A DNA stretch of 64,000 nucleotides, taken from positions 9,660,256 to 9,724,255 of the forward strand of contig OZ020249.1 in NCBI GenBank assembly GCA_963971285.1, given 5' to 3'. Numbering within the stretch: the stretch's first letter is position 1; each line of letters opens with the position of its first letter. The notes under the pieces are model-generated. The model had not been told where the DNA came from. It saw only the letters and a list, made by a program, of their open reading frames with translations, and searched no databases. Shown here piece after piece: positions 11,001-19,916 of the stretch. This stretch comes from Astropecten irregularis. Its lineage: Eukaryota; Echinodermata; Asteroidea; Paxillosida; Astropectinidae. The translations under genes were made by a program, and so were the position numbers.

Positions 11001-14000
11001 GAAAAGAATGTTAGGTTATATTCAAGACTCTGCCGTGTTCTGGGCCCAATTTCACGGAATCCGTTACAGCCTATTTTTATGCTTATGGCCACTGCTATGA
11101 ATGAAATCTATTTCATGGAATCTGTAAGCAAGACTTTCAGTATTAAGTTGGTTAGCAAACAATTTTCTAGGCTAACCTTGATTTCTTTCTGCTAACACAT
11201 TGTCGTATGCATTCTGGAGAAAGTCCTTGCTTAGCGTAATGAGAAAGACAACTCTCCTATGAAATATGCTATTAACTGTAAGCAAACAAAATCTGCTATC
11301 GTAAGCGATTAATTTTTGCTTACGGTAACAGATTCTATGAAATTGGACCCTGATGTGTAATGTAATGGCCTTATAATGGGGTAATTTGTATAGGAAACTT
11401 TGAGGCAACTATTAAGCATCCAGGGCCCAATTTCATGGAACAAAAATTCTTCGCTTACGGTAGCAGCATTTGTTTTGCTTACGGTTAGCGTATTTCACAG
11501 GAGAGCTGTCTTTCTCGCTACACTACGCAAGAACTTTCTGCAGAATGCATATGACAGTGCGTTAGCAGAAAATAATCACAGTTAAAGTCTTGCTTACGGA
11601 TTCCACGAAATAAATTTCTCGCGTAGCAGTGCCCGTAAGCACATAAATAGGCCGTAACGGATTCCATGAAATAGGGCCCAGGATAGACTGTGTTCACACT
11701 TGATTCTGCAATGTAGGATCAGAGGATATTGCAGTCAGGATTGAGAAAGAGGGATCTGATCTGCGTTAGATCCTGATCGCATGAGGAGCAAGGGAAGAGA
11801 AATGTTATTCAAGAAGATCATTGGGCCTGTTTCAGGCATGCGATCAGTGATCCGGATCGCATTTTAGCGTATCCTGCATGGGACGTGGATTTGTAAGATC
11901 AAATATGGCAATAAAGTTCCGCGTCGAAACAAACATGTCCTACGATCTACGATGAGAATGAAAATCTAGCTAATGAGATCCTGATCCTAAAAGCGTTCAC
12001 ACTGATTGAATTTTGATCCCTCTCACAGGATCTGACTGCCCTTGCTGGATCAAGTGTGAACAGGGTCAGAGCTCTTCAAACAACAAATCCAGTTGCTTCC
12101 CTCTCCCTCAATGGGTCAATCTCTGATTTAAACCAGAGGAATTTTTGCACCTAGTCCAAAGACGTGGGATATTTTTGTGGGCTTTACCGGAGAGCTTAGG
12201 CGCACCCATCTCTTTGCGGATCCAATCCACACACTCCTGGAGCTTGCGGCTGTCGTCCGGGTAGACGCTCTCGTCGCATTTGTAGCACCAGATGGCCATG
12301 GTGTCTAGACAGAGCGACAGTGTGTGGCTGGTACTCCGCGGGGTCTCATAGTGCTTCAGTGCGTGCTCGTGCTGGGTACCACGTCCACATCCCTGGATGA
12401 CAGAAACATCGAAAGAGAAAATATATGGTAGGGAGACAAATGTGTGGCATCGATTCCTCTAGCATATTCTTTGGACTTGGACAAAGTTGGGACATCAAGC
12501 CTCATATAAAGTTACAGTGCCTTGGCTGTACAGTCCTGTATCCTTCAAAATACCACACTGTGCAGTATCCCTATGGCACATTCTTTGGACTTGGACAAAG
12601 TTGGGACATCAAGCCTCATATAAAGTTACAGTGCCTTGGCTGTACAGTCCTGTATCCTTCAAAATACCACACTGTGCAGTATCCCTATGGCACATTCTTT
12701 GGACTTGGACAAAGTTGGGACATCAAGCCTCATATAAAGTTACAGTGCCTTGGCTGTACAGTCCTGTATCCTTCAAAATAACACACTGTGCAGTATCCCT
12801 ATGGCACATTCTTTGGACTTGGACAAAGTTGGGACATCAAGCCTCATATAAAGTTACAGTGCCTTGGCTGTACAGTCCTGTATCCTTCAAAATAACACAC
12901 TGTGCAGTATCCCTATGGCACATTCTTTGGACTTGGACAAAGTTGGGACATCAAGCCTCATATAAAGTTACAGTGCCTTGGCTGTACAGTCCTGTATCCT
13001 TCAAAATAACACACTGTGCAGTATTCCTATGGCACATTCTTTGGACTTGGACCAAGTTGGGCCATCAAGCCCCATATGAAGTTACAGTGCCTGGGCTCTA
13101 CAGTCCTGTGTCCATCAAAATACCTCACTGTGCAGTATCCTAATGGCACATTCTTTGGACTTGGACCAAGTTTGGCCATCAAGCCCAAGAAAAAATTAGA
13201 GTGCCTGGGCTCTATAGTCCTGGGTCCTTCAAAATACCACACTGCGTAGTATTCCTATGGCACATTCTTTGGACTTGGACCAAGTTGGGCCATCTAGCTC
13301 CGATATCAAGTTTCATTGCCTGAGTTCAACAGAATCGTACAGAATCCTTTACAACCTGGTACAACCCTACTAATGCATTAGGACAGTCTTGAGGGCTTTC
13401 GATCTTTCAAGGAATGATTTCTGACCTGGTTGCCGCACACCAAACAGAGCCATGTGGTTAAGCCGGGATGGTCTACGGTGTCATCGACGGAGGCTGCTGG
13501 TCGCTTCTCCGCAACGCTTTTCTCGTTCCCACAGGACTGGTGATCAGTAAAGAGCACACAAAAAAACAGCACAAGTTATATACTATGGAATATTGAGCTG
13601 ACAATAACTGAAAACCAAGTGATGTGGACTGACCACACTAGGGCGCTATTGCCCTTTTCAAAACGGGGACCTGGGGCCCTTCTCAAAGCTCGGTTGCGGC
13701 TCCATTTCGTGAATCCATTCTAAAATTACGGGTATCAAAATAGAGGCTTTTGGCTGCGGTTCGAAAGTAGATTCTCTGCTTTGAAAAAAGAAAACAGAGC
13801 TTCAGCTTCAATGAAAAACCACAACCTGTATTTTCAGAATAAGGATGACAGAGACGAAGCCGAAGCCTGAGCCGGAGCCAAGCTTTGAGAAAGGCCCATT
13901 GGGCTCTGGGGCTTGCGACCGGCTTTCTTGCTCGGCATAATTCAACTCACCAAGCACTGGCCTAGCTTGGAGGATCCTCCGGCTTGCTTAAGTCCTTTCT

Positions 14001-15545
14001 TTATCCCGGCTAAGTTGACCGATTTATCAATGTGTGCACAGGTCTTTCCTGGTCAGGGAAATAATCAAGAAAATATGCATCACATCAAATGTTGTATCAC
14101 AGCTTGATAAAGGCTAGCAGTCTGCAGCCGAAAAATGAGTGTCTTTCAGCTATAAACATCATGAGCATTGAGCCATCCAACAACAGCCCTTGTGCTACCT
14201 TTTTTTCCTGGCAAGCCCATTGGGCCAGCTGACTTCAGATTTTACTAGCCCATTTAGATTTTTACTAGCCCGTACATATGTTGGTCCATACCTGAACATG
14301 TAGTTTCTTTTTTTTTTACTAGCCCACCGGGCAACCAAGGAAGTGAGTCTAGCTAGCCCAGAGTGGTTTTTGCTAGACATTGTACTAGTACTATTTTGAG
14401 AAAAACGCTAAATAGCTTTTTACCATTGTCCACGACAAACAAGCTCTTTAATATGTATCATATCATTAGCAAACTGACTAAGTACTGTTTTATACTTAAA
14501 CCCTAACCCACTTGCATACCATACATTGTTTTTCCAGGGGTAAGTGTGGTATCCTGAATACCACAATACACCACAGTCTGGTTTGTGTGGTAATGCATGA
14601 TTTATGATCAAGTCTCCATGTGGAGACTGTGGTAGTGTGTGGTAAGCAGCTCTTGTCTTGTATGATACTGGGAGAGGGTTAGGGTTAATGAGTGGACAGA
14701 CATATACATCAAGTTCTTCGACACACAATCTACAGAAAGGCAGGGTTCTAGCTAGGATCATTTTAGTGCCGGGTAAAATGTTTGGATTATGAAGCATAGC
14801 TAGCTGAAAATGTTCTGAATGCTTTCTGATGTGGTGTGATAGCCACGAATGCGTAAGAGTTACGTCGTTAGGGGAATTCCAAAAGGGATTTCCCCTGATG
14901 TCATCATGAAGACATAACATGTTTACAATAATGCTTTTGTGATCAATGGCTGATTTGATACAAAGAAAATGAGAAATATATTTTGTATTTCTTTAATTAT
15001 TTGCCTAAAAAAATTGCTGATAATGCAGGAGCCAATTTCACTGCCCTGCTTAGCACAAAAATTTGCTAACAATAAAATTTCTTTCCCAATAAAAACAGCA
15101 CTTACAATTAAATACATGTCCATGTGTTGTGTGTCACTTGTGATTGTTCTTTGGCTGTTGTTCGTTGACCATGAATATCAAATGGAATTTTTTAATGGTG
15201 GTTTGTTTTATTGAGCAAGATAACTTTTTGCTAAGCAATTTTTTTGTGCTTTTAAAACAGCTCCATGAAATTGGTCCATGGACTGCGACTTACTAAGCTT
15301 GAAATAAGATCGAATTGGTACATTTCCAGAAATATTTAAGTTCATGTTTTTTGAAAATCCCTGCTTTGGGGCACTGTCAATTTGAACCAGAGTTACTAAC
15401 ATTGTTAGTACTGGGCGGTGCTGCCCACCATGGTTAGAACACTGGCGAAAGGAGATAACGTCGGCTGATAATTACCTTTCAAAATGTCTTCGTCCGAGGT
15501 GTTATGGTAGTCGTTTTGCTTGGTCTTGTTTCGTTTCTTCCCCAT
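1904..15545 (-). CDS. usp16: USP16/USP45-type ubiquitin carboxyl-terminal hydrolase, 3' end outside window
   Basis: Cysteine protease that removes ubiquitin from substrates; the vertebrate USP16 relative acts on histone H2A. Fourteen exons on the minus strand join in one frame for 830 codons: 15545-15476, 14048-13951, 13536-13426, 12392-12188, 10954-10842, 10024-9977, 9115-8939, 7662-7529, 6037-5950, 5282-5106, 4532-4476, 3361-3185, 3077-2156, 2016-1904. All junctions are GT-AG and phases match. Domain order seen: MGKKR start, UBP zinc finger (residues about 27-125), Lys/Ser linker, Cys box [11 protein letters not shown] with catalytic Cys208, [17 protein letters not shown] (about 325-340), C-x2-C pairs near 404 and in the large exon, a roughly 300-residue disordered insert, then LTLHLKRF. 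The Cys position fits USP16, whose catalytic Cys is near residue 205. The His-box exons are not found above position 1904 and presumably lie left of the window. Family assignment is firm; USP16 over USP45 rests mainly on the MGKKR start. Confidence 0.93.
2156..3077 (-). CDS. usp16: USP16 exon 13, long disordered insert
   Basis: A 922-bp exon, residues 486-792. It opens with basic residues, then is dominated by Ser, Glu, Asn and Lys with no predicted fold (for example [16 protein letters not shown]), and returns to the USP fold at [20 protein letters not shown] with a second C-x2-C (CEHC). This is the spacer that splits the USP domain in USP16/45. Its GC content is higher than the flanking introns. 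Confidence 0.9.
3185..3361 (-). CDS. usp16: USP16 exon 12, Lys-rich insert
   Basis: Residues 427-485, [14 protein letters not shown] to [13 protein letters not shown] strongly basic stretch ([19 protein letters not shown]) continues into the next exon and resembles the Lys-rich tract inserted in the USP16 catalytic domain. Possible nuclear localisation or nucleosome-contacting region (inference). Confidence 0.85.
3915..4435. mobile_element. ggagcctgagcc MITE family, rearranged copy
   Basis: Left part (3915-4110) matches the family (attctaaaataacgggtatc, gcttcagcttcaatgaaaaa). A second partial copy lies at 4295-4435, ending in gagccggagcctgagcctga. Sister copies: 9322-9565, 13652-13902, 22668-22917. 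Confidence 0.65.
4476..4532 (-). CDS. usp16: USP16 exon 11 (57 bp)
   Basis: Residues 408-426: [19 protein letters not shown]. The motif F-L-D-L-S-L-P-I follows the CNEC segment in all USPs. It is too small for ORF scans and was identified by searching for this motif between the flanking exons. Confidence 0.92.
4825..5060 (-). mobile_element. tRNA-derived SINE (gcctagtggtctgg head), copy 1
   Basis: Reads on the minus strand from a tRNA-like head (ggggtgctgtggcctagtgg) through a region with gctcctcttcacccaggt to a tail with ctccccagggag. It ends 46 bp from USP16 exon 10. Other copies: 7764-8655, 28900-29213, 36186-36926, 63768-64000. Confidence 0.7.
5106..5282 (-). CDS. usp16: USP16 exon 10
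   Basis: Residues 349-407, [10 protein letters not shown] to [28 protein letters not shown] is the USP fingers segment and gives the first C-x2-C of the structural zinc site. Confidence 0.92.
5950..6037 (-). CDS. usp16: USP16 exon 9, QQQDS motif
   Basis: Residues 319-348: [20 protein letters not shown] then MRAEEVK. This is a near-invariant USP motif contacting ubiquitin and the catalytic cleft. The 88-bp exon joins in frame on both sides. Confidence 0.95.
6291..6524. mobile_element. gctgcttagcacaa MITE, copy 1
   Basis: About 235 bp, ends ggggccaatttca / tgaaattggcc with sub-terminal gctgcttagcacaa in inverted orientation. The interior has ttctttggctgttgttcact. Eight copies in the window. 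Confidence 0.75.
6672..7350. mobile_element. TTAA-type MITE (gtacaggattggt subfamily) split by another MITE
   Basis: Left end aaggtacagtac is separated from its continuation attggtacatacccaaaca by a complete 296-bp palindromic element (6691-6986). The interior shares ttcacagatttac and tatttatccagaa with the TTAA family seen in more than a dozen copies. Confidence 0.7.
6691..6986. mobile_element. Palindromic ggaatccgttac MITE, copy 1
   Basis: Ends agggcccaatttcatggaat / attccatgaaattgggccct form terminal inverted repeats longer than 25 bp. The interior is also partly palindromic (gcttaccgttac). Nested in the TTAA-type element around it. Other copies: 11041, 11422 and 23344. Confidence 0.8.
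7529..7662 (-). CDS. usp16: USP16 exon 8
   Basis: Residues 275-318, including [13 protein letters not shown] and [13 protein letters not shown]. The NPRxLF...CKK pattern just before the QQQDS motif is characteristic of the USP16/45 fold. Confidence 0.9.
7807..7966. mobile_element. MITE with perfect 35-bp inverted repeats
   Basis: 7807-7841 (begins agataactcaatattatac) and 7932-7966 are exact reverse complements. The interior has short ggaagattc repeats. The host SINE sequence ctagtggtctgg occurs on both sides. Confidence 0.85.
8165..8556. mobile_element. hAT-like non-autonomous element with 8-bp TSD
   Basis: Ends TAGGGCTG / CAGCCTTA, flanked by exact 8-bp duplications gttgagat at 8157-8164 and 8557-8564. 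The interior is rich in ggttac/ggttaacc palindromes. An 8-bp TSD with TAGGG ends is characteristic of hAT transposons. No transposase is encoded. Confidence 0.85.
8939..9115 (-). CDS. usp16: USP16 exon 7
   Basis: Residues 216-274, [16 protein letters not shown] onward. It follows the Cys box directly, as in USP16/45, where an Asn-x-x-Gln-Thr segment follows. The middle looks like a variable beta-rich insert. Confidence 0.88.
9322..9565. mobile_element. ggagcctgagcc MITE, copy 2
   Basis: Complete copy of about 245 bp, ends gggcccttttcaaaa / tttcgaaaaggccc; inner ends repeat ggctcaggctcagg and its complement. Lies in the intron between USP16 exons 6 and 7. Confidence 0.75.
9977..10024 (-). CDS. 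usp16: USP16 exon 6, catalytic Cys box
   Basis: A 48-bp exon encoding [16 protein letters not shown], residues 200-215. This is the USP family Cys box; the nucleophile is Cys208 and the Asn four residues earlier is the usual oxyanion-hole region. Acceptor tacag, donor gtatgt. Confidence 0.95.
10064..10410. mobile_element. TTAA-type MITE, gtacaggattggt subfamily
   Basis: Starts ttaaaggtacagtacagg, ends atgtattatacttttaag. The interior has gttcacagatttataac and aaatatctccgcc. It begins 40 bp from the catalytic-Cys exon. Confidence 0.75.
10491..10734. mobile_element. gctgcttagcacaa MITE, copy 2
   Basis: Same ends and interior as the copy at 6291-6524, including gctgttgttcgctgaccatg and tgaaattggcccc. 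Confidence 0.75.
10842..10954 (-). CDS. usp16: USP16 exon 5, charged linker
   Basis: Residues 162-199, beginning [12 protein letters not shown] and ending GGTRVK. It is a low-complexity Lys/Ser/Asp linker between the zinc finger and the protease domain. The acceptor is preceded by a tract that stays open upstream, so the exact 5' edge rests on phase matching (1 in, 0 out). Confidence 0.8.
11041..11351. mobile_element. Palindromic ggaatccgttac MITE, copy 2
   Basis: Ends gggcccaatttcacggaatc / gattctatgaaattggaccc. Same internal order as copy 1, with small indels. Confidence 0.75.
11422..11681. mobile_element. Palindromic ggaatccgttac MITE, copy 3 (opposite orientation)
   Basis: Only 70 bp from copy 2 and inverted relative to it. 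Starts agggcccaatttcatggaac, ends ggattccatgaaatagggcc. The pair could fold into a large hairpin. Confidence 0.75.
11686..12066. mobile_element. Inverted-repeat element (gttcacacttgat)
   Basis: Ends gactgtgttcacacttgatt and the inverted aagtgtgaacagggtc; about 380 bp with many gatcc steps (ggatct, gatcctgatc) inside. Single copy in the window, lies 120 bp before USP16 exon 4's donor. Confidence 0.65.
12188..12392 (-). CDS. usp16: USP16 exon 4, end of UBP zinc finger
   Basis: Residues 94-161. Contains [15 protein letters not shown] (Cys and His ligands) and [11 protein letters not shown], the conserved ubiquitin-tail pocket region of zf-UBP. The donor gtaaag cuts after a Leu-Ser-Gly turn and joins in frame to the next exon. 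Confidence 0.9.
12466..13305. repeat. 114-bp tandem repeat, about 7.4 copies
   Basis: Unit marker attctttggacttgg recurs at 12466, 12580, 12694, 12808, 12922, 13036, 13150 and 13264, an exact 114-bp step. The first five units are almost identical; the last three are diverged. Because 114 is divisible by 3, frames stay open across units, giving false ORFs. It lies in the intron between USP16 exons 3 and 4. Confidence 0.95.
13426..13536 (-). CDS. usp16: USP16 exon 3, UBP zinc finger
   Basis: Residues 57-93. Starts SCGNEK, completing a C-x2-C with the previous exon, and contains [11 protein letters not shown], the second C-x2-C (C87, C90) typical of the UBP finger. Length is 37 codons, phase 0 at both ends. 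Confidence 0.9.
13652..13902. mobile_element. ggagcctgagcc MITE, copy 3
   Basis: Opposite orientation to copy 2, ends gggcccttctcaaagctcgg / ccaagctttgagaaaggccc. The interior includes attctaaaattacgggtatc. Confidence 0.75.
13951..14048 (-). CDS. usp16: USP16 exon 2, first half of UBP zinc finger
   Basis: Residues 24-56, running [12 protein letters not shown] to GQCL. It supplies the first zinc ligands (C27, H29, C55). The acceptor is the cag before GAAAG: a nearer AG would put a stop in frame, which fixes the boundary. Donor gtgagt. The exon is too short to show as a long ORF and was found by reading the minus strand for the missing C-x-H motif. Confidence 0.85.
15030..15278. mobile_element. 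gctgcttagcacaa MITE, copy 3
   Basis: Begins gccaatttcactgccctgct, ends gctccatgaaattggtcc. Lies in USP16 intron 1. Confidence 0.7.
15476..15545 (-). CDS. usp16: USP16 exon 1 (start codon)
   Basis: Encodes residues 1-23 plus one base, beginning MGKKRNKTK. The ATG has G at -3 and +4, a good animal start context. Donor is gtaatt. A basic start followed by acidic residues (TSDED) resembles vertebrate USP16. An upstream non-coding exon cannot be excluded. Confidence 0.85.
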
Positions 15546-15640
15546 CTCCGCTGCTGTCGGGTGCTCTTTCACGCGCATTGAAAACTCTCCACTCTTTGAA
15601 CATTACATCAGAGAAACCTGACGAGTGACGAATAATACTC
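15546..15640 (-). promoter_or_regulatory. Putative USP16 5' leader / proximal promoter
   Basis: The 95 bp upstream of the ATG are not repeat-derived and include gcgcgtgaaagagcaccc. Beyond this a TTAA-type MITE starts, so the leader and core promoter either lie here or have taken in MITE sequence. No TATA box is seen. Transcript ends are unknown. Confidence 0.3.
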
Positions 15641-16190
15641 ATTACAGGTAATATCATACTTTGGTTTTTATCAAAGAAATGCAGATTCATGGGCACAAAT
15701 ATCAAGGAAGATACAGTAACTAACAGTCATCTGTGAAAATTTCAGTCCCATACGGTGCCCACGTTTTGAGAAAACACTGAGAAAACAGTGAAAAACAGCC
15801 ACAGTATTTCTTAAAGGTAATATCATACTTTGGTTTTTATAAAAAAAATATAGATTCATGGGCCTAAATATCAAGATAGATACAGTAACAGTCATCTGTA
15901 ACAATTTCAGTCCCATACGGTGACCACTTTTTGAGAAAACAGTGAAAAACAGCCACAGTATTTCTTAAGTCTTTTCTGTTTTATTTTTGATCTTTTAAAA
16001 GATTTTCGGTCGTTGTTTTACTAATTTCTGGATGAATACACCATTTCAGGCAGAACATTTGTAACGGTAGGTTTCTACTATCATCTTCATACCCTGAAAG
16101 TCATACGTAAATCTGTGAACATTTCTGTTTTGGTCTCTTGTAACCGAAGTGTGATACATGTACATCATGTAGGTCTACTACCTTTAAAAC
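15641..16190. mobile_element. TTAA-type MITE (gtatcatactttggt subfamily) with internal duplication
   Basis: Contains ggtaatatcatactttggtt twice (about 15649 and 15815) and then the usual interior (ctgaaagtcatacgtaaatc). The right end near 16190 is diverged. Probably a partial tandem duplicate. It lies just upstream of USP16. Confidence 0.65.
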
Positions 16191-16759
16191 AAACAAAATG
16201 CTAATATTCATTTAGGAATTTGCCAACTGAATGACTGAAAACAACAAACTTTCATTCCACATACATGTAATCTTTAAAATTGCGCAAATGGCATGGTTTT
16301 GACCTAGACCCAGTAGCTGGGGCGCTGAACTCCTTTTTTTAATTTTGGGGGTTGACGATGGTTCTAGCGCCCCAGAGAATCCCATAGACTTAAAATTGTA
16401 CTTCATGGTACTTGCGGCAAAAATGTCCCTAAACGACATCAAAGACATCACAGATTTGAAAATCGCTCTATCTCTTCTCCAAATGTAAAGGATGAAATGC
16501 AGCTTATTTGTTTGTGCTCATGAGTCATGATCTTTTCGTGTGATAAAAGTCAACACTGGTCAATGTTTTCCGATGGAAATCCAGACGATCGTTTTGGACT
16601 TTTTGAGTCAGATCGTTCAGATGGTTCTCCGCCACACACGTGACTTCTTGCTTGTTTCTTATTGGCCGAGAGCTAAATCAAGTTCAATAGGGCCTAGGCC
16701 TAACGTTAGTAGGCCTATTTGACTCTTAAGTCTTTTACTTTGAGGCGATTGTAAAGATC

Positions 16760-16913
16760 GGGGGTCGATTTCACGAAGCCCTACGATCGATCGTAACTCG
16801 AGATACGAAGGATAACCCATCGCATCCTTCGACTTCTACGTGGGGTTGTACTTGTAATGCATCATACGTCCTACGATTGATAAGTTACGATGAGTTTGGT
16901 GAAATCGAGCCCA
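16760..16913. mobile_element. ggtcgatttcac palindromic MITE, copy 1
   Basis: Ends ggggtcgatttcacgaagcc / gtttggtgaaatcgagccc, centre with cctacgatcgatcgtaac. Palindromic over most of its 150 bp. Confidence 0.75.
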
Positions 16914-16915
16914 GG

Positions 16916-17067
16916 GGTCGATTTCACTAACGCTTTGCGATCATCGTAAAGTCCAAATCCATCGCTAAACGGAAAATCGATCGCAACTTTGCATAGCAAT
17001 TTTCCGTTTAGCAATGAATTTGGGCTTTACGATGATCGGAAAGCGTTAGTGAAATCGGCCCCAGGAC
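16916..17067. mobile_element. ggtcgatttcac palindromic MITE, copy 2
   Basis: Adjacent to copy 1. Left gggtcgatttcactaacgct; inverted right agcgttagtgaaatcggccc. Near-perfect hairpin with core tttgcgatcatcgtaa, a different subfamily from copy 1. Confidence 0.75.
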
Positions 17068-17876
17068 CTGTCTGTGTTTAACCACATGCTGGAATGACCG
17101 TACCGTACGTTCCGTTGTGTATGCTGTGGCCTGTGCATGTGAGAAACAGTGACATAGCCTCGGCCTCATATGGGGTCCCAAACTTTATTTGAATTTTGAA
17201 GAACCAAGCTACATTTCTCCTGGCTATGGATTTGTTAACGTTAAATTATAGGCCTAGGCCTACTCACTAAACAAACATGTGAACAGAAAATGGCGCAATG
17301 TGTAAGTAACAAGCAGCACGTGAAATTCGAAAAAAAAAATTAATGAGAAATGTGACAGTGTGAGTATTGTAATCGTTGAGTACAAACAGTAACACCACTT
17401 TAATTCCTAAAAATATAACACTGAACCCGTAAATATTATTAAAAATGCATATTTTCCAGCCAAACTTGAGAAATTACCTGGTATTTTTGTTCAGCTAACG
17501 TTAGTCACCTTCATGTGATATTTCATTTCGTTTGCAACATGTCTAGATCACAATGTCGAGTCGACGACTCGTCGTGTCTTCGTAGGATTAACGCACAGAG
17601 CAAGGGGCGGTGACCAGACTACTCGCCGCTCCCACAGGTTTTCGCTGTTCCTCCTTTTTATTTTTTCCAAAGGGCGCCCTCTTGTGACTTCTCAGTCAGG
17701 CGGTGGGTTGGAAATTTTTTTTAAAGGGGGCGTGTTCGGTCATTTAAATGTTATGTACAAGTCAAATACTGTAGGCCTATCTAAAAAAAAAAGATCTAAA
17801 AAAAACCCCAAAACGATCAAAGCAAATCGCAGAAACGAGGACAATTATGCCATTAATCAACTTGATCGGTATTATC

Positions 17877-17941
17877 GTCAAATAACCACTTATGGGGAAA
17901 ACTGACTGGATAAATCAGTCAGTTTCCCGTGGTTATTTGAT
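17877..17941. repeat. Inverted repeat tcaaataacca
   Basis: Arms tcaaataaccact...aactgactg and cagtcagtttcccgtggtta...tttga, about 28 bp each with a short loop. Possibly part of a larger gggcgccc-bounded element. Confidence 0.6.
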
Positions 17942-17954
17942 GATTTTATTGATT

Positions 17955-18359
17955 AGGGCGCCCCTTTTTATAACTTTGGTTCTCATTTCTTGTTCACCTT
18001 GAGGAAGGGTCGGTCGGTCGAAAAAAAAGAAAAAAAACCTGGCTGAATACACAAAAACCTAAAGAAAATGATGTTCATTGTAATCACTGTAATCACGTTT
18101 GAATATTTTTGAATTATTTCAGTGATAAAAAGTATAAAAATTTGAGGTCTATTGGCTAAATAAATAAAAAAGAATTCCCAGAATTTTTGGAGACAAATTT
18201 TGTCTCCAGAAATTCTCTGAATTCTTCATAATTTTTTAATATTATATGCCATTCTGACAGGGTCGGCGGCAAAAAAAAAAGTTTTGTTTTTCTTCGGTCG
18301 GAGCCCAAAATATGGGTCGGTCGGAAATGAGAACCACAGAATTAAAAAAGGGGCGCCCT
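17955..18359. mobile_element. MITE with agggcgcccc ends
   Basis: Inverted ends about 38 bp long (agggcgccccttttta, ggttctcatttc and its complement), interior with ggtcggtcgg on both sides and an internal hairpin at 18172-18232 (ggagacaaattttgtctcc). About 405 bp. Confidence 0.75.
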
Positions 18360-18534
18360 TATAAAGCCTGACTGAGTGATTCCCCATGTACTGTTTCTCA
18401 GGTTGCAGCATTGCTGCACTTTATCTTAAAATATCCTTGGGATATAGTGCAAGTACGGTGCGTGAGTGGTTTCATGACTTCTGACTGCCAAATGAACAAA
18501 GATAATTGACTATTAGGGACACCGCTAAATAGTG

Positions 18535-18650
18535 CTGGATAGCTCAGTTGGTATGATAGTGCTGGTATGGTATTGCGTGGGTTGCAAGTTCAAATCCTGC
18601 TCGTCAATTTTTCTTTTTGGTCACTTTTAATGACTTAATCAGCATTAAAT
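18535..18650 (+). mobile_element. tRNA-derived SINE (gctcagttggt head), copy 1
   Basis: A-box-like gatagctcagttggta and B-box-like agttcaaatcc separated by about 40 bp, followed by a tail ttttaatgactt shared with the copy at 63298-63410. The tRNA fold is not intact, so not called a tRNA gene. Confidence 0.65.
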
Positions 18651-18710
18651 CAAACGCTGATAAAACATTGTACCCAGAAGTATGAAAACAATAGACTAGA
18701 ACAAAAAACA

Positions 18711-18915
18711 CATCAGTACAGTATTTCTTAAGTCTTTTCTCTTTTGGTCAGTAGTTTTACTCTTTTCTGAATTAATACAGCATTTCAGGCAGAATATTTT
18801 TTTTGTTAAACAGTATGTTTCTACCATCACCATCTTTATATCCTATAAGTTATAGGTAGATCTATCAGTGAAGATTTGTTTCGGTATGTTACCAAAGTAT
18901 GATACTACCTTTAAC
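18711..18915. mobile_element. TTAA-type MITE, 5'-truncated
   Basis: Matches the right half of the gtatcatactttggt subfamily (cttaagtcttttctcttttg, accaaagtatgatactacct). The left half is missing. Confidence 0.65.
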
Positions 18916-19910
18916 CCCCAAAACAGCAACAAAAAAAAAAAAAAAAGTTAACAGTAAGTAACACTTGCAAAAATATACAGAAATGAGTCATATATCATAT
19001 ATTAAACAAACAAGATTTATTACAGTATCTCATAACATTCTCTTTCAAAATGATATATTTTATCATTGTCAAATTGTATTACAAAACTTGTACGATAACA
19101 ATGGACGGATTAAATTAATGCATGAAATAGACATATCAAAGTCTTCATTGTTATACTAAATCAATGCATTGAAAATTGGAATGTATACTTGCTTTCCTAA
19201 TTTTAAACAGAATGTTGGAAATGTGTACCAGTATGTTCTCAATTTTCCAGCAAATATCTGATATACAAATAAAGTCATTTCAAATTTATAATCCCAAATT
19301 CACAATAGCCAGTGTAAAATTACATGAACACCGCAGAATTATGGGGTAGTTCTGGCGCAAGTTTGGTAAAGCAACCTTTCTGTACAATAATTTGCTAAGC
19401 ACAAAAGTTAAGCAATCCCCTATTACCAGTTTATTGAATAATTATAAATACAAATCCCTGACATTACTTAGTAAAACGGACGGAAAACTTGTAATATCAT
19501 ACAATACTTACAGTAGAATAATTTGGAATGAAAAATTAAAGAAAAACAATCCTTTTTCTATTTTATTTCAAAATAAAATAAAGCTTGAAATTTAGAAACC
19601 TTCAAAACATATCTGAATTAATGCTTTCTAGCTGTCCAGTACCGTTTTTTTATTTATCAAAACTCCCCAAAACTATGTTTGAATTTAAGTTTAACCATTT
19701 AGAAATGTGTCTTTACAAATAAGTAGAATCTGAATTCTTTCGAAATTGAGACAAAATAACATTTATGACTTATAAAGTATTAATTTTCAAACCAAAGACT
19801 TTAAGACAATGAAGCCTTTTTAAATAGTGCAAAAATGTCCCTTTTTAATGTATCATCAACGATCTTTAACTTGTCCTCATTTGCATAAATGCACAAACAG
19901 TGTGCAGCAG

Positions 19911-19916
19911 TTTATT
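19911..19916 (-). terminator. Possible polyadenylation signal for dynein gene
   Basis: AATAAA on the minus strand about 180 bp after the dynein stop codon. The surrounding gcagcagtttattactt is also found in the hairpin repeat at 353-515, so the signal may be repeat-derived. No other evidence. Confidence 0.25.

Noticed and set aside
12425-13249. 118- and 218-codon plus-strand ORFs with repeated peptide
   Set aside because: Products of the 114-bp satellite in a USP16 intron; both frames open because 114 is divisible by 3.
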